From: Nitrospinae bacterium CG11_big_fil_rev_8_21_14_0_20_45_15
GTDB lineage: Bacteria > Nitrospinota > Nitrospinia > Nitrospinales > VA-1
Direction of reading: 5' to 3'
Assembly: GCA_002787235.1 (NCBI GenBank)
Contig: PCWG01000042.1
Span: 1-64,000 of the forward strand
Length of the DNA: 64,000 nucleotides
Part shown: piece after piece, positions 25,088 through 33,873 of the stretch
How positions within the stretch are numbered: the first letter of the stretch is position 1
How the letters are laid out: each line of letters begins with the position of its first letter
Notes under the pieces: model-generated
Databases searched by the model: none
Told to the model about the DNA's origin: nothing
What the model saw: only the letters and a program-made list of their open reading frames with translations
Translations under genes and position numbers: made by a program

Positions 25088-25654
25088 TTATATGCGTTTC
25101 AGATTTAGGCCGCTTTGATTGTGCGGTAATACCAACTGAATGTTTTTGATGGAAAATAATCTTCTAGGTTGCTCATATCCGCGAATTTTTTTTGCGGGAT
25201 TGCTCCCCCTGAATACATTCAGAGTTTTTTCGATTTTTTCTTTGATTTCTGGTAGCTCAAAGATCGTTGTTGGCAGTGTCAGCTCCCAGTCAGGGTGATA
25301 TATACCGACCAATAATTTTTCATGTACAAGTGCCTGTAATATAATAAACATTTTCATGGAATGTTTTTCCTGAATCTCCAGAGGCATCATATAGGTCTGG
25401 TTTTCTTTGCGGGGGCCGAAACGCATCACAGCCTGTCCTGTTTCGACCGATTTGAAATTGAGAGTATGGAAATAGCTCTTCAAATCTTCGCTTTGATTCT
25501 CTGGAGGAAAAACGACGATGCCAAAATTTTCAGCATTCTTGTAAAGCTGATACTCCATTCCCCACGAAAGAACAGGGGTGAGAATGCTTAACATCCCCGC
25601 CACTGCCAAGTATAAAAAGAAGGATGAAATGGATTTCGTAGATTTTACTTTCAT
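25088..25654 (-). CDS. Exported hypothetical protein
   Basis: About 188 residues. An N-terminal signal or anchor (KSTKSISSFFLYLAVAGMLSIL) begins at ATG 25654; the frame is open to 25687. The mature part has no recognised domain. It lies between ndk and the FmdB gene on the minus strand, with 15-60 base gaps. Confidence 0.6.
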   Translation of the reverse strand: MKVKSTKSISSFFLYLAVAGMLSILTPVLSWGMEYQLYKNAENFGIVVFPPENQSEDLKSYFHTLNFKSVETGQAVMRFGPRKENQTYMMPLEIQEKHSMKMFIILQALVHEKLLVGIYHPDWELTLPTTIFELPEIKEKIEKTLNVFRGSNPAKKIRGYEQPRRLFSIKNIQLVLPHNQSGLNLKRI

Positions 25655-25715
25655 CGTAAATACTCCAGAGAGTTCATCGGATATCAAACATTAGACACCT
25701 TCAGTTTAGCACGCC

Positions 25716-26132
25716 TCAGGAGATAATCTCCAGTTGGTTGAAGAAATATGAAATTTCAAATGCCGCTGTTTCAGGAGCATCGGAGCCGTGAGCTGAGTTT
25801 CTGCCCAGATCGATAGCAAAATCTTTTCGAATTGTTCCGGGTGCGGCATCTTTGGGGTTCGTAGCACCCATCAGATCTCGCCAGGCTGAAATTGCATTTT
25901 CTTTTTCAAGGACCAATAAAACGACTGGGCCCGTGCTCATGGAGTCGGTTAACTCACCAAAAAACGGTCGTTCTTTGTGGACTGCGTAAAATCCTTCTGC
26001 ATTTTCTTTGGTCAATAAAGTGCGTTTCATTGCGACGATTCTGAATCCCGCGCTTTCAATTCGTTCGAGGATTTTACCGATTAGATTGCGTTCGACGGCA
26101 TCTGGTTTGATAATGGCGAAAGTTTTTTCCAT
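25716..26132 (-). CDS. ndk: Nucleoside diphosphate kinase
   Basis: 138 residues. It transfers the gamma phosphate from ATP to NDPs through a phospho-histidine in the NSAHGSD motif. [13 protein letters not shown] and [13 protein letters not shown] are the family blocks. It appears to be the first gene of the minus-strand housekeeping run that continues to mutS, with a terminator hairpin separating it from the upstream oxidoreductase cluster. Confidence 0.97.
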   Translation of the reverse strand: MEKTFAIIKPDAVERNLIGKILERIESAGFRIVAMKRTLLTKENAEGFYAVHKERPFFGELTDSMSTGPVVLLVLEKENAISAWRDLMGATNPKDAAPGTIRKDFAIDLGRNSAHGSDAPETAAFEISYFFNQLEIIS

Positions 26133-26197
26133 TGTTATAATCTTTACGTTAAGGGTTTATAAGGGGGAATAGATTGCTGATGTTTTTACGAAAAAAG

Positions 26198-26242
26198 AAA
26201 AAGGCATCCACCGGGCTTTAGAGCCCGACGCAATGCCTTTTT
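26198..26242 (-). terminator. Terminator after the oxidoreductase cluster
   Basis: GGCAT (26203-26207) pairs with ATGCC (26233-26237), and an inner CGGGCT (26212-26217) pairs with AGCCCG (26222-26227). A- and T-tracts flank it, so it can terminate in both directions. On the minus strand it lies 17 bases after the delta-subunit stop. Confidence 0.9.
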
Positions 26243-26258
26243 CAATAAACTTATAGAC

Positions 26259-26522
26259 TTATCTTAAAACGATGCCCGTTCGTTTGATAACGAAACCGTC
26301 TTCAAGATCTTCAATCCACTTCATTTCGATGGCGTTGTTTTTTGCTACGTCATTGCAGATGTAGACGCAAATCTCGCAGGCTTTACAGCGGTCAACCGAA
26401 ATAAAAGCAGACTTATCAGCTTCACTGTAATTGATACAGTTGGATTCTGGACAGAAAGTAGTGCAAAGATGACAGTTCTTCGCTGAACAGATTTCCTTAT
26501 TTACTTCAGCTACGTAATACAT
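26259..26522 (-). CDS. 2-oxoacid:ferredoxin oxidoreductase, delta (ferredoxin-type) subunit
   Basis: 87 residues with two [4Fe-4S] motifs: C-x4-C-x2-C-x3-CP near the N-terminus (CSAKNCHLCTTFCP) and C-x2-C-x2-C-x3-C (CKACEICVYIC), the latter without the usual Pro. It is the electron-transfer subunit that relays electrons between the TPP subunit and soluble ferredoxin. GGAG precedes the ATG. It is the last gene of the alpha-beta-gamma-delta group and is followed by a terminator. Confidence 0.88.
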   Translation of the reverse strand: MYYVAEVNKEICSAKNCHLCTTFCPESNCINYSEADKSAFISVDRCKACEICVYICNDVAKNNAIEMKWIEDLEDGFVIKRTGIVLR

Positions 26523-26544
26523 TTTTTCTCCAGGTCAATAAAGG

Positions 26545-27255
26545 TTATACCGTCGCAGATTCTTTTTTGGAGCCGGCACCTTCATTTGCCCAGCCTTGTT
26601 CAACGGCGTATTGATAAGACGCTTTCAGCGTATCATGATTGGCTTCAAGAAGTTTTTGCTTTTTGGCAAACTTTTTCTCGATAGCACTATCCAGAGCTGC
26701 GGTACCACCGGAAGTAACAATGCCCTTTCCGATGAAGCGGTCTTTAACGGATTCAGCAAGGGATTCCAGATCTGGCAGACCGAAGATTGCTGATATGGCA
26801 CCACACATTGCCATATTGGTCGCAAGATCTGTCTTTGCGACTTCATTAGCGATTTCGGTAGCAGGCAGATACCACAGTTTTGCTTCGGTATCATCTAACT
26901 CTTTTTGCTCATCGCGTGAAAATTTAAGAGGAGTTTTGTTGTTGATCAGGATGATTCCGCCTTTTTTCAACCCTGTATAGAAGGGCATCGTGTAAGACTT
27001 GCCCAAGGTAATTACCGAGGGATGGAATATCATGAGAACGTTAGGGAAAATGATTTCTCCAATCTCGAAAATTTCCTGATTGGATATCCTAACGTAACTT
27101 TCAACAGGTGCATTCCTCTTTTCCGAGCCGAAGAAAGGCACAAGCGAGCTGAAGCCGCCTGATATGACCACTCCATTCGAGATGATGTGGGATGCGGTTA
27201 CGACGCCTTGACCGCCGATCCCCGCCATTCGAACATTGTATCTTTTGACTGCCAT
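26545..27255 (-). CDS. 2-oxoacid:ferredoxin oxidoreductase, gamma subunit
   Basis: 236 residues. The start VRMAGIGGQGVVTASHII is the standard gamma-subunit signature, followed by SYVRIS and LMIFHPSVI. This subunit completes the CoA/substrate-binding part of pyruvate or 2-oxoglutarate:ferredoxin oxidoreductases. It lies 22 bases after the beta subunit and 22 bases before delta. A short Lys/Glu-rich C-terminal tail is present. Confidence 0.93.
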   Translation of the reverse strand: MAVKRYNVRMAGIGGQGVVTASHIISNGVVISGGFSSLVPFFGSEKRNAPVESYVRISNQEIFEIGEIIFPNVLMIFHPSVITLGKSYTMPFYTGLKKGGIILINNKTPLKFSRDEQKELDDTEAKLWYLPATEIANEVAKTDLATNMAMCGAISAIFGLPDLESLAESVKDRFIGKGIVTSGGTAALDSAIEKKFAKKQKLLEANHDTLKASYQYAVEQGWANEGAGSKKESATV

Positions 27256-27277
27256 GAAGTTTCCCCTATTATTAAGA

Positions 27278-28132
27278 TTATTTCTTTTTCTTTTCGACTT
27301 CGTCTAAGAACTTTTGGGCTCGTTCAGAAATAATTTCTTCGAATCCGTAACGTTCTTTTTCAATTGCAAAGGCGTCTTTCATTACTTCTGGAGTGGGTAT
27401 TGAATATTCAATGTTGCAAGAAGTGTAGGCTTGAATATAGGTGGACCCAATTTCTCGGCCAATGAGGATTGCTCTACGTACTGTTCGTAAAACTCGACCT
27501 GGATTCGTTGGCGCAATACGTGCAATGTAGTCTACGCCTGCTACTTTAGCGAGGCCCACTACATCCATTTTTTCATCAACTTTACCACGGGGAGCCATTT
27601 TGAGAACTTTGCCCTTCATGGTCATACCGCTTTCCTGACCGCCGGTGTTTCCGTAAACTTCGTTGTCGAGCATGATCGTTGTGAACTTCTCGTTACGGAA
27701 CCAGCTGTGCATCAAGCCTTGGAACCCGATATCAACCAGACCGCCGTCTCCACACATTGTGATGACGTCTTTTTTCTGGTTGGGGAAGCGCAATTCCAAG
27801 CCTCTTTTCAATCCTGATGCTGTGGAGTTGGTATCGCCATAGTTACCGTAGATAAAGGGAACGTTGCCCTGGCTGATTGCCAAACGACCACAACCGGCTG
27901 TGCCTACAATAACGGTGTGCTCTGGTCTAGGCAGGCCAATGAATACCAAGCGGATGAACAGGGTCATCGCACAACCGGCACACATGGGATGCTCTTCAAC
28001 CAATTCTTTAAATTTGCCCATATCACTGGCTTTGTACTGTTTGCCGTACTGGCCGTGATTGACAAGATCTTGATACTCAATGGGTAGGTGCTCAAGAAAA
28101 CCTGGTGAAGGTCTAACTGTGTCTAGAGACAT
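27278..28132 (-). CDS. 2-oxoacid:ferredoxin oxidoreductase, beta (TPP-binding) subunit
   Basis: 284 residues. MCAGCAMTLF, GTAGCGR and TSCN give the cluster cysteines. MCGDGGLVDIGFQG and DNEVYGNTGGQ bind the thiamine diphosphate and magnesium. The subunit fixes CO2 onto an acyl-CoA in the reductive TCA cycle (or runs oxidatively). AAGGA precedes the ATG. The alpha gene upstream is separated by 126 non-coding bases. The family does not distinguish pyruvate from 2-oxoglutarate by eye. Confidence 0.95.
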   Translation of the reverse strand: MSLDTVRPSPGFLEHLPIEYQDLVNHGQYGKQYKASDMGKFKELVEEHPMCAGCAMTLFIRLVFIGLPRPEHTVIVGTAGCGRLAISQGNVPFIYGNYGDTNSTASGLKRGLELRFPNQKKDVITMCGDGGLVDIGFQGLMHSWFRNEKFTTIMLDNEVYGNTGGQESGMTMKGKVLKMAPRGKVDEKMDVVGLAKVAGVDYIARIAPTNPGRVLRTVRRAILIGREIGSTYIQAYTSCNIEYSIPTPEVMKDAFAIEKERYGFEEIISERAQKFLDEVEKKKK

Positions 28133-28258
28133 AATATTTGTCCTTATATATTTAAGTTTTTTCTTAGTTATTGTGAGTGAGAAATGGAGCCAATGACGTC
28201 ACAACCATCTCTCTAACTTTACTACGTACTGCTTTCATATCCTAATATTCCTGCAAAA

Positions 28259-29458
28259 TCAGGCAAAATCTTTTCGTGTTTTTTGCAACCATTCGAGAAT
28301 CATTTCCGTTGGCATGGTCATACCACCGTACACTCTGGGTCCGTTAACGATCTCTGCTTTACATTTGCCATACAGTGCAGAACAAACTTCTTTATGCAAC
28401 CAACCGGCCTGATTGAACTCGGGTATCAAAATGCGCTTGGCATTTTTAACGGCCGCGATGATCTGGGCTGATGGGAAAGGTCGGATGGTTTTAACTTTGA
28501 CCAAACCAACGGTGCGACCATTTTCGCCTTCTTGTCGTATTGCTTCGCGTGCCTGGGATACGGCCGATCCAGAGGCAATGATGAATTCTTCTGCCTCAGG
28601 ATTGATGACCTCGACGCGACCTTTGAGCAGTACGTCAAAATATTTTGCGGAGCGCTCCACTGCGGCAAATACTTCCTGTTGCCAGCTGGCATGCATATGG
28701 TAACTGATGAAGTTACTTTTCTGGATTGGCGCGTCGCGGGAAATACGTGCAGGCGGATTTTCATTGTCCATTGCAGGAACTGCATTTTTCCAGCCATCTC
28801 GACGATTGAGCTTGTATTCGTCTGAAGGTATGGATACAGGGCCACGTGCATGTGTTACAAAAAAACCATCTACCGAAACCATTGCAGGTAAGGTAACGTC
28901 TACATGTTCTGTAACTTCACAGGCGGCTATGGTGTAGTCAAAAAAGTCTTGTTGGTTTTCTGCGTGCAACATGATCATTCCCGTATTCAAAATGAATGAC
29001 ATTTCGATGTTATCGGGCTGAATGGCGAGTGGGGTGTTGATGACTCGACACATATTGAGCAGTACAGGAGTAACACGTGCGCCAGGCCAAGAGCTGATGG
29101 CTTCCATTCCGCGCATGAGGCCCGGGCCAGATGTTGCGGTCAATGCACGTACGCCAGCGCGTGAAGCCCCTGCAATAGCAGACATAACGCCGATCTCTTC
29201 CTCACCACGATAATATTCTTTAATGTAGCCTTCATCGAAAAGGTAACCTGCTTGTTGCATGGTTTCACTTTGCGGTGTGATGGGATACGATATTGCGCAG
29301 TCGATGTTTGCACGTTTGATAGCTTCTCGGGCGGCTTCACTACCCGTAATGAACTGAAGTTCGCGAGGAAGTTCCAATAACATTTTTTCTGCTGAAATTT
29401 CTTTTTGAAGGTCGCCTTTGGGAACCCAGCTTGCGGGTTTAGCTACTGCATTAGACAT
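28259..29458 (-). CDS. 2-oxoacid:ferredoxin oxidoreductase, alpha subunit
   Basis: 399 residues. SEAAREAIKRANIDCAISYPITPQSET, then GVRALTATSGPGL and PVLLNMCRVINTPLAIQ, are the alpha-subunit (pyrimidine-binding) blocks. AGGAG lies 7 bases before the ATG. With beta, gamma and delta downstream on the same strand it forms a complete heterotetramer-type enzyme. Such enzymes carry out the reductive carboxylations of the rTCA cycle reported for Nitrospina, which fits a chemolithoautotroph. Confidence 0.93.
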   Translation of the reverse strand: MSNAVAKPASWVPKGDLQKEISAEKMLLELPRELQFITGSEAAREAIKRANIDCAISYPITPQSETMQQAGYLFDEGYIKEYYRGEEEIGVMSAIAGASRAGVRALTATSGPGLMRGMEAISSWPGARVTPVLLNMCRVINTPLAIQPDNIEMSFILNTGMIMLHAENQQDFFDYTIAACEVTEHVDVTLPAMVSVDGFFVTHARGPVSIPSDEYKLNRRDGWKNAVPAMDNENPPARISRDAPIQKSNFISYHMHASWQQEVFAAVERSAKYFDVLLKGRVEVINPEAEEFIIASGSAVSQAREAIRQEGENGRTVGLVKVKTIRPFPSAQIIAAVKNAKRILIPEFNQAGWLHKEVCSALYGKCKAEIVNGPRVYGGMTMPTEMILEWLQKTRKDFA

Positions 29459-29472
29459 AAACTGCTCCTGTT

Positions 29473-29516
29473 TATAGTAATTATAAGTATATTTTTTATA
29501 GTAAGTATATTTTTTG
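29473..29516. repeat. Short imperfect tandem repeat upstream of the alpha subunit
   Basis: Two units of the form TATAGTAA...GTATATTTTTT (29473-29497 and 29497-29515). They lie just upstream of the alpha gene on the minus strand, within its likely leader or promoter. Confidence 0.45.
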
Positions 29517-29710
29517 GAGGTCCCTTCAATAACGTTAGTGCGGAACCTGAATAATTGTCTTTTTGAAACTGATTCAGATCAGTGTTGTCCAAATGATACG
29601 GGGTAATTCCTTTCAGATTGTCACATTGTACAACTTTTTTGTCTCGAATAGGCAATTCTAATGAAAATCCTTACAATGTCAAGCTTTTCTGGCATTTCAA
29701 ATTGACAGAT

Positions 29711-30031
29711 TTATTCTTCTGGTAGCATTTTCTCTAATGATCCCAATTCCTTGAAATATTCAAATGCTTTCTCAAGAAATTCATTCAGGGTCGAATCATT
29801 TAAAAATTTAAGGGTTTTGCTTGCGAGTTCGGTTGTGTGACAAACTTCGTATGTTAAGGGAGTTTCACTGGTGTAGCGTATAACATCTGCTTCCCAATGA
29901 ATTTGTTGTATTTCTTCCTGTGGTTTGCTTCCCAGAGAAACTCCATAGTGACCTATTTTGTATAGAAATTGATAACCGCCTTGACCGCAGGGGTTGCTTC
30001 GAGTCAGTATTAGATTTTTTTGTGTGAACAT
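29711..30031 (-). CDS. Hypothetical protein
   Basis: 106 residues, without signal peptide or recognised domain. The N-terminus has a beta-rich GYQFLYKIGHYGVSLG stretch and the C-terminus is a helical Leu/Glu-rich region. It is isolated between the oxidoreductase cluster and a plus-strand small gene. Length and composition support a gene, but no function is evident. Confidence 0.5.
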   Translation of the reverse strand: MFTQKNLILTRSNPCGQGGYQFLYKIGHYGVSLGSKPQEEIQQIHWEADVIRYTSETPLTYEVCHTTELASKTLKFLNDSTLNEFLEKAFEYFKELGSLEKMLPEE

Positions 30032-30164
30032 TTTTTATTAGTATTTTTTAGAAGATTTTGTTTGTCTCTCTATTGCATTACATAATTGCGACTATGATAC
30101 TATATTTTTGGTTTGAAGAAAAATTATCAATTTAAATTTTATCTTTAATTTGGGAAATGAATCA

Positions 30165-30446
30165 ATGCAAGCTATCGAGTTGAATGACCCTGCGGAAATA
30201 TGTGAGTTCTTACAAAATATTGCACTTTCGGGCAATGGTTTTAATACAGAGTGTCTTTTGTTGGAGGTTCTTGAAGCGGGGTTGGATTATCCGGATTTTT
30301 TAAAAGCTGAAGGGGAAGATGCCAACGCAAGTTATAAGGGAAAAATGCCCGCTTGGGAAAAATATCATGTGCGACAGGGGAAGAGGGTTTTTATGGTTTA
30401 TGGTGGGAGTGGGGCGCGTCGGACGCATTTTTCGGAAACACCTTGA
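30165..30446 (+). CDS. Small hypothetical protein
   Basis: 93 residues from ATG 30165, with GGGA at 30152-30155. It is acidic and helical (EICEFLQNI, LLLEVLEAGLDY) and then has a basic Gly-rich end. No family was recognised. A TTG at 30150 gives five more residues. Divergent from the 106-residue gene. A +1 shift near residue 80 would continue as a different frame, so a frameshift is possible but not shown. Confidence 0.4.
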   Translation: MQAIELNDPAEICEFLQNIALSGNGFNTECLLLEVLEAGLDYPDFLKAEGEDANASYKGKMPAWEKYHVRQGKRVFMVYGGSGARRTHFSETP

Positions 30447-30587
30447 GGGAATTTTTGAATTTGAGATTTTTCAGTTGAATGAAGGTTTTTTTTGGAATCG
30501 GGTTTGATTAGATATCATCTTAGATATTGATTCGTGTTTTTAAAATAGTCTGATTGAAAATAATTTAAATCTAACACACAAAATAAA

Positions 30588-31019
30588 ATGCAATTTGATA
30601 AAGAAACGCAGGTAAGAATTTTACGTGTTGCGGCCGACCGCATTGACGGTCGCCCGATCGGGGAAGTCGATGCTCGTATCGCGCATATTATGGACATGCA
30701 TCCTGAATTCGAAGAGTCATGGCAATTGGGAGAAATGGCGGTTTATCCTCAAGAGATCAATGGTCAGATTGTGAATCCGTTTGTTCATACCGTTTTGCAT
30801 GTGATCATTGACACGCAACTCAATGACGGAAATCCTGAAATAGTTCCCTCTACGTTTAAGAAGTTGATGGACCAAGGTATGACGGAGCATGAATGTCTTC
30901 ACGGTATCATTCATTCTTATGCAGACATTCATTTTTCGAGCTTCCGTAGTGGCAAGCCTTTTGATCATCTTGATTATCAGAGTCGCCTGAAGGCTTTGAG
31001 TTATGATGACGTAGAATAG
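30588..31019 (+). CDS. DUF1841-like protein
   Basis: 143 residues. NPFVHTVLHVIIDTQL followed by TEHECLHGIIHSYADIHFSSF resembles DUF1841 domain proteins, with several conserved His that could bind a metal. Its function is unknown. It starts at ATG 30588 without a strong ribosome site and stands alone. Confidence 0.65.
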   Translation: MQFDKETQVRILRVAADRIDGRPIGEVDARIAHIMDMHPEFEESWQLGEMAVYPQEINGQIVNPFVHTVLHVIIDTQLNDGNPEIVPSTFKKLMDQGMTEHECLHGIIHSYADIHFSSFRSGKPFDHLDYQSRLKALSYDDVE

Positions 31020-31449
31020 ATCTGATTTCTTCTTTCCACCTTATGACCGGAGTCTTTTCCCCACCGCGTTGGGGTTCGCAAACGCGGTGCTCACAATTTG
31101 TGGATGCTGTGAATTGAGTGCTCCAATTCTCTCGGGATGCTGGGGAGGTGGGAAGATCGCTCAGCTCCAGAGTTTTTAAGGGAATATCCGCATTTCTTTT
31201 GCGATGCCTGACATCCTCGATTTCCAGACGAGGTAGTTTTCCTGTCTTGCATCGTCCCTCCTGTTTTCCTATTCGTTAGTCTGTTCTAAAATGTTTAAAA
31301 ACTTCGATTCGGGCTGTTTTTAAAGCCTCGGCGGATGTGTGGTGTGTCCCGATTCCATCGGACGGTGTTTTTTTATATTGTTCTCTTTAAAATGGAAAAC
31401 TGAGGTTGACTGCTGGGGGAGGGCAACTATTTTTAGGGAAGGGTGGTGA
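31020..31449. other. 430-base intergenic region with candidate RNA and a possible terminator
   Basis: Besides the candidate RNA, a short hairpin at 31346-31363 (GTCCCGAT with ATCGGAC, one bulge) is followed by seven T at 31368-31374. It could be an intrinsic terminator for a plus-strand transcript. CCTCG/CGAGG at about 31213-31231 is a second small hairpin. No reading frame is convincing. Confidence 0.45.
31031..31156 (+). ncRNA. Candidate structured RNA (unassigned)
   Basis: TCTTTCCACC (31031-31040) can pair with GGTGGGAAGA (31147-31156), closing a 126-base region with one G-U pair. Inside are CACCGCGTT (31062-31070) pairing with AACGCGGTG (31081-31089), and GAATTG/CAATTC near 31110-31128. 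The pattern of a closing stem, bulged arms and an inner hairpin is like 6S-type RNAs, but no known motif was matched. It could be on either strand. This is a hypothesis only. Confidence 0.25.
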
Positions 31450-31665
31450 TTATTCCCATTGCCCGGGTTTCAGGGGCTCGTGGCAGGCTTCGCAATAATC
31501 ATCGAGATAGCTGTTGACATGGAAACATTCGGGGCATCGAATTTCCTTATCGCTGCCATAAGGAGCGGGGGCCGGGGGAGGTGTGAAAATTGCCAGACAG
31601 TTTTTACACCAGGAGGCGTTGTCTGTATTTTGGGTACCACATTTGGGACAGGTTTCTATGCTCAT
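31450..31665 (-). CDS. Double zinc-ribbon small protein
   Basis: 71 residues with two CxxC pairs in each half: CPKCGTQN and WCKNC in the first, CPECFHVN and YCEACHEP in the second, separated by a Pro-rich linker. These look like two zinc ribbons, as seen in small RNA/protein-binding adaptor proteins. No target is known. It lies 130 bases beyond the fliN stop on the same strand. Confidence 0.8.
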   Translation of the reverse strand: MSIETCPKCGTQNTDNASWCKNCLAIFTPPPAPAPYGSDKEIRCPECFHVNSYLDDYCEACHEPLKPGQWE

Positions 31666-31796
31666 AGTTGGGTTAGATGAAATGCAGGGCTGTAAGATTC
31701 AAATGGAAAAACTTTTTTTAAAGGTGTGCTTGTTGACTGTTCACGAGGCAATGCTCGCAAACGATTGTCTGGAATCACCATTGCACAGGTCGCAGG

Positions 31797-32174
31797 TTAA
31801 GAGAGGGATTGAACGCGCTCCATGGGTGATATGATGTCTGTCAGACGTACTCCAAATTTTTCGTTTACTACGACGACTTCGCCACGCGCTACGAGTTTTT
31901 GGTTGACCAGTACTTCAAGAGGCTCGCCAACAAGTTTGGTCAATTCCACCACGGAGCCTTGACCCAGTTGGAGCAGGTCGTTGATCAGCATTTTTGTGCG
32001 CCCCAGTTCTACGGTAACTGTCAGGGGAATATCCAGAATCAGATCGAGGTCGCGGCTTTCTGTTGGTTCGTGGGTTCTGCTGTCCATCTCCCCGATATTT
32101 CCGCCACCTTCGTCTCCTCCGAGGTCGTCAATATCTTCAAGAGAATCAAAATCTTCCGTTGCGTCTTCAGCCAT
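31797..32174 (-). CDS. fliN: Flagellar motor switch protein FliN
   Basis: 125 residues. The C-terminal 85 residues (DLILDIPLTVTVELGRTKM, LGQGSVVELTKLVGEPLEVLVN, ARGEVVVVNEKFGVRLTDI) are the SpoA/FliN domain forming the C-ring of the flagellar switch. An acidic N-terminal 35 residues is extra. It follows fliM by 4 bases and is cotranscribed with it. Confidence 0.96.
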   Translation of the reverse strand: MAEDATEDFDSLEDIDDLGGDEGGGNIGEMDSRTHEPTESRDLDLILDIPLTVTVELGRTKMLINDLLQLGQGSVVELTKLVGEPLEVLVNQKLVARGEVVVVNEKFGVRLTDIISPMERVQSLS

Positions 32175-32178
32175 AACG

Positions 32179-33159
32179 CTATCCTTCCCTTTTGATGGTT
32201 TCTGTTATTTGAATACTTTTGCTTCCTCTGGAAACACCTGGGAATCCTTTGAATTTAGGGATTCCTTCAACTTTCATGATGAGTGGATCGGTCACGTCGT
32301 TTCCCAACATCAAGGTGTCACCGGGTTTCCATTTCAGTATTTGATCGGGGTGTACGACTTTGGTTCCCAATTCGACGACGATTTTTGCTTCGGTACTCAT
32401 CAGCTCGGATCGTAGCCGCCGTACCCAGACTTGATCCACTTCCATTTCTTCGGATTGGAACTGGGCCTTCAATTTTGGGATCACGGGTTCGATGGCGGCG
32501 TAGGGCAAACAAATGGTGATAGAGCCGGATATGGTTTCCATTTCTATTTCAAACAGAATGACCAGAACAATGTCGGTTGGCGGCACGATAGCCGCGAACT
32601 GGGGGTTTACTTCGGATCGAACATAGTTGGTTGAGACGGGGTGTACGGGCTTCCAGGCCTTTTCCCAATCTTCCAGAGCGTTCAGTACCACGTTTTTGGT
32701 CATTCGTATTTCAATGGAGCTGAAGTCGCGCCCTGTTATTTTTGCTTCCTGTGCGCCGCTTCCACCGAAAAAAGTATCGACGATGGCAAAGACGAGTTTG
32801 CTTTCGATGATCATCAGTCCGTGTCCGCGCAATGGTTCCATTCGGAAAATGTGCAGACTGGAGGGGACTGGTAGAGATCGCAGAAATTCGCCGAATTTTA
32901 CGGTATCGGTTGATACTGTGCTGACATCGGCGGACCGTCTCATCAAGGTAGAAAATGTATTCCTGAATAAGCGGGAAAACATCTGGTTGATGATGTCCAG
33001 AGTGGGCAGTCGCCCGCGGATGATTTTTTCCTGACTTGTAAGGTCGTAGGGAACGACACCAGAGACCTCTTCAGGCTCGTCGGTTTGGGTGTCGACATCA
33101 CCTTCATTGACGCCTCTTAACAGTGCGTCTACTTCGGACTGGGATAGTACTTCACTCAT
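32179..33159 (-). CDS. fliM: Flagellar motor switch protein FliM
   Basis: 326 residues. The N-terminal LSQSEVDALLRGV is the CheY-binding peptide. The middle domain (GVVPYDLTSQEKIIRGRLPTLDIINQMFSRLF) and the C-terminal SpoA-like part complete the switch protein. With FliN and FliL it forms the cytoplasmic C-ring. 147 non-coding bases separate it from fliL, including a hairpin at 33225-33255. Confidence 0.97.
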   Translation of the reverse strand: MSEVLSQSEVDALLRGVNEGDVDTQTDEPEEVSGVVPYDLTSQEKIIRGRLPTLDIINQMFSRLFRNTFSTLMRRSADVSTVSTDTVKFGEFLRSLPVPSSLHIFRMEPLRGHGLMIIESKLVFAIVDTFFGGSGAQEAKITGRDFSSIEIRMTKNVVLNALEDWEKAWKPVHPVSTNYVRSEVNPQFAAIVPPTDIVLVILFEIEMETISGSITICLPYAAIEPVIPKLKAQFQSEEMEVDQVWVRRLRSELMSTEAKIVVELGTKVVHPDQILKWKPGDTLMLGNDVTDPLIMKVEGIPKFKGFPGVSRGSKSIQITETIKREG

Positions 33160-33224
33160 GGCGGCTTGATCTTGTTATGGATCTCCAGCAAGTTTCTGCT
33201 GACAGGTAAATTACATGCGGTGCT

Positions 33225-33255
33225 CTCAATGAGGGGAAGGTAACCCTGCGTTGAG
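33225..33255 (-). other. Hairpin in the fliL-fliM spacer
   Basis: CTCAATG (33225-33231) pairs with CGTTGAG (33249-33255), one G-U, extended by AGGG/CCCT. No T-run follows on the minus strand, so a processing or stabilising element in the operon message is more likely than a terminator. Confidence 0.4.
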
Positions 33256-33306
33256 GACCCCTTTTAAAATAATCCAAATAGAGTTCGATTTTAAAAGATT
33301 GTTAGT

Positions 33307-33873
33307 TTATTGAATAATAAATTCTGTGAAATAAGCGTCTTTAATATGCCCCAAAGCCAGAAATCTGTTGACTCGGGTTGTGATCTCATCTTTAAGCCGA
33401 AATTTCCCCTGGACGGAGTACACGTCTTCAAAGGTTTTACTGCTTAGAAGCACCAGAATCGAATCGGTTATTTTTTGTGCATTCTGTTTGATTTCTGTAT
33501 GCACCGTAGGCGCACTGAGTTCCAGAGAAATGGTTACTTTTAGAAAACGTTTGCCACCACTCCCGGCCAGATTGACAATGAAAGGGTCTAGAGAATACAT
33601 GACACCCAGATTGGGTGAGATATCTTCCTCTTTACCACCGGATGTCACAATTCCACCTTCTTTAGGGGTTTCCCCTGCAGGGACGGCCGCTTGATCTGCG
33701 GGCTTTTCTTCACTTGGGGCCGCTTGAAAAAAATTGGTATAAGCGTACCAGCCACCACCTGCCAAAACAGCAATGGCTACAATGCCTCCCAAAATTTTCA
33801 TCATGGGAGATTTAGCCGCGGCGGCTTCTTCTGCGGCTTCTAGTTCATCTATTATTTCTTGGTCTTCTGCCAT
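33307..33873 (-). CDS. fliL: Flagellar basal-body associated protein FliL
   Basis: 188 residues. An acidic cytoplasmic start is followed by a single membrane helix (GGIVAIAVLAGGGWYAYTNFF) near residue 30, an Ala/Pro/Glu linker and a periplasmic domain with LGVMYSLDPFIVNLAGSGGKRFLKVTISLEL and an IKDAYFTEFIIQ end. It associates with MotAB and supports torque. It is the first of three flagellar genes on this strand. Confidence 0.93.
   Translation of the reverse strand: MAEDQEIIDELEAAEEAAAAKSPMMKILGGIVAIAVLAGGGWYAYTNFFQAAPSEEKPADQAAVPAGETPKEGGIVTSGGKEEDISPNLGVMYSLDPFIVNLAGSGGKRFLKVTISLELSAPTVHTEIKQNAQKITDSILVLLSSKTFEDVYSVQGKFRLKDEITTRVNRFLALGHIKDAYFTEFIIQ

Noticed and set aside
29443-29655. A 70-residue minus-strand frame upstream of the alpha subunit
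   Set aside because: It overlaps the start of the alpha gene and its leader, includes the A/T repeat, and has no family similarity.
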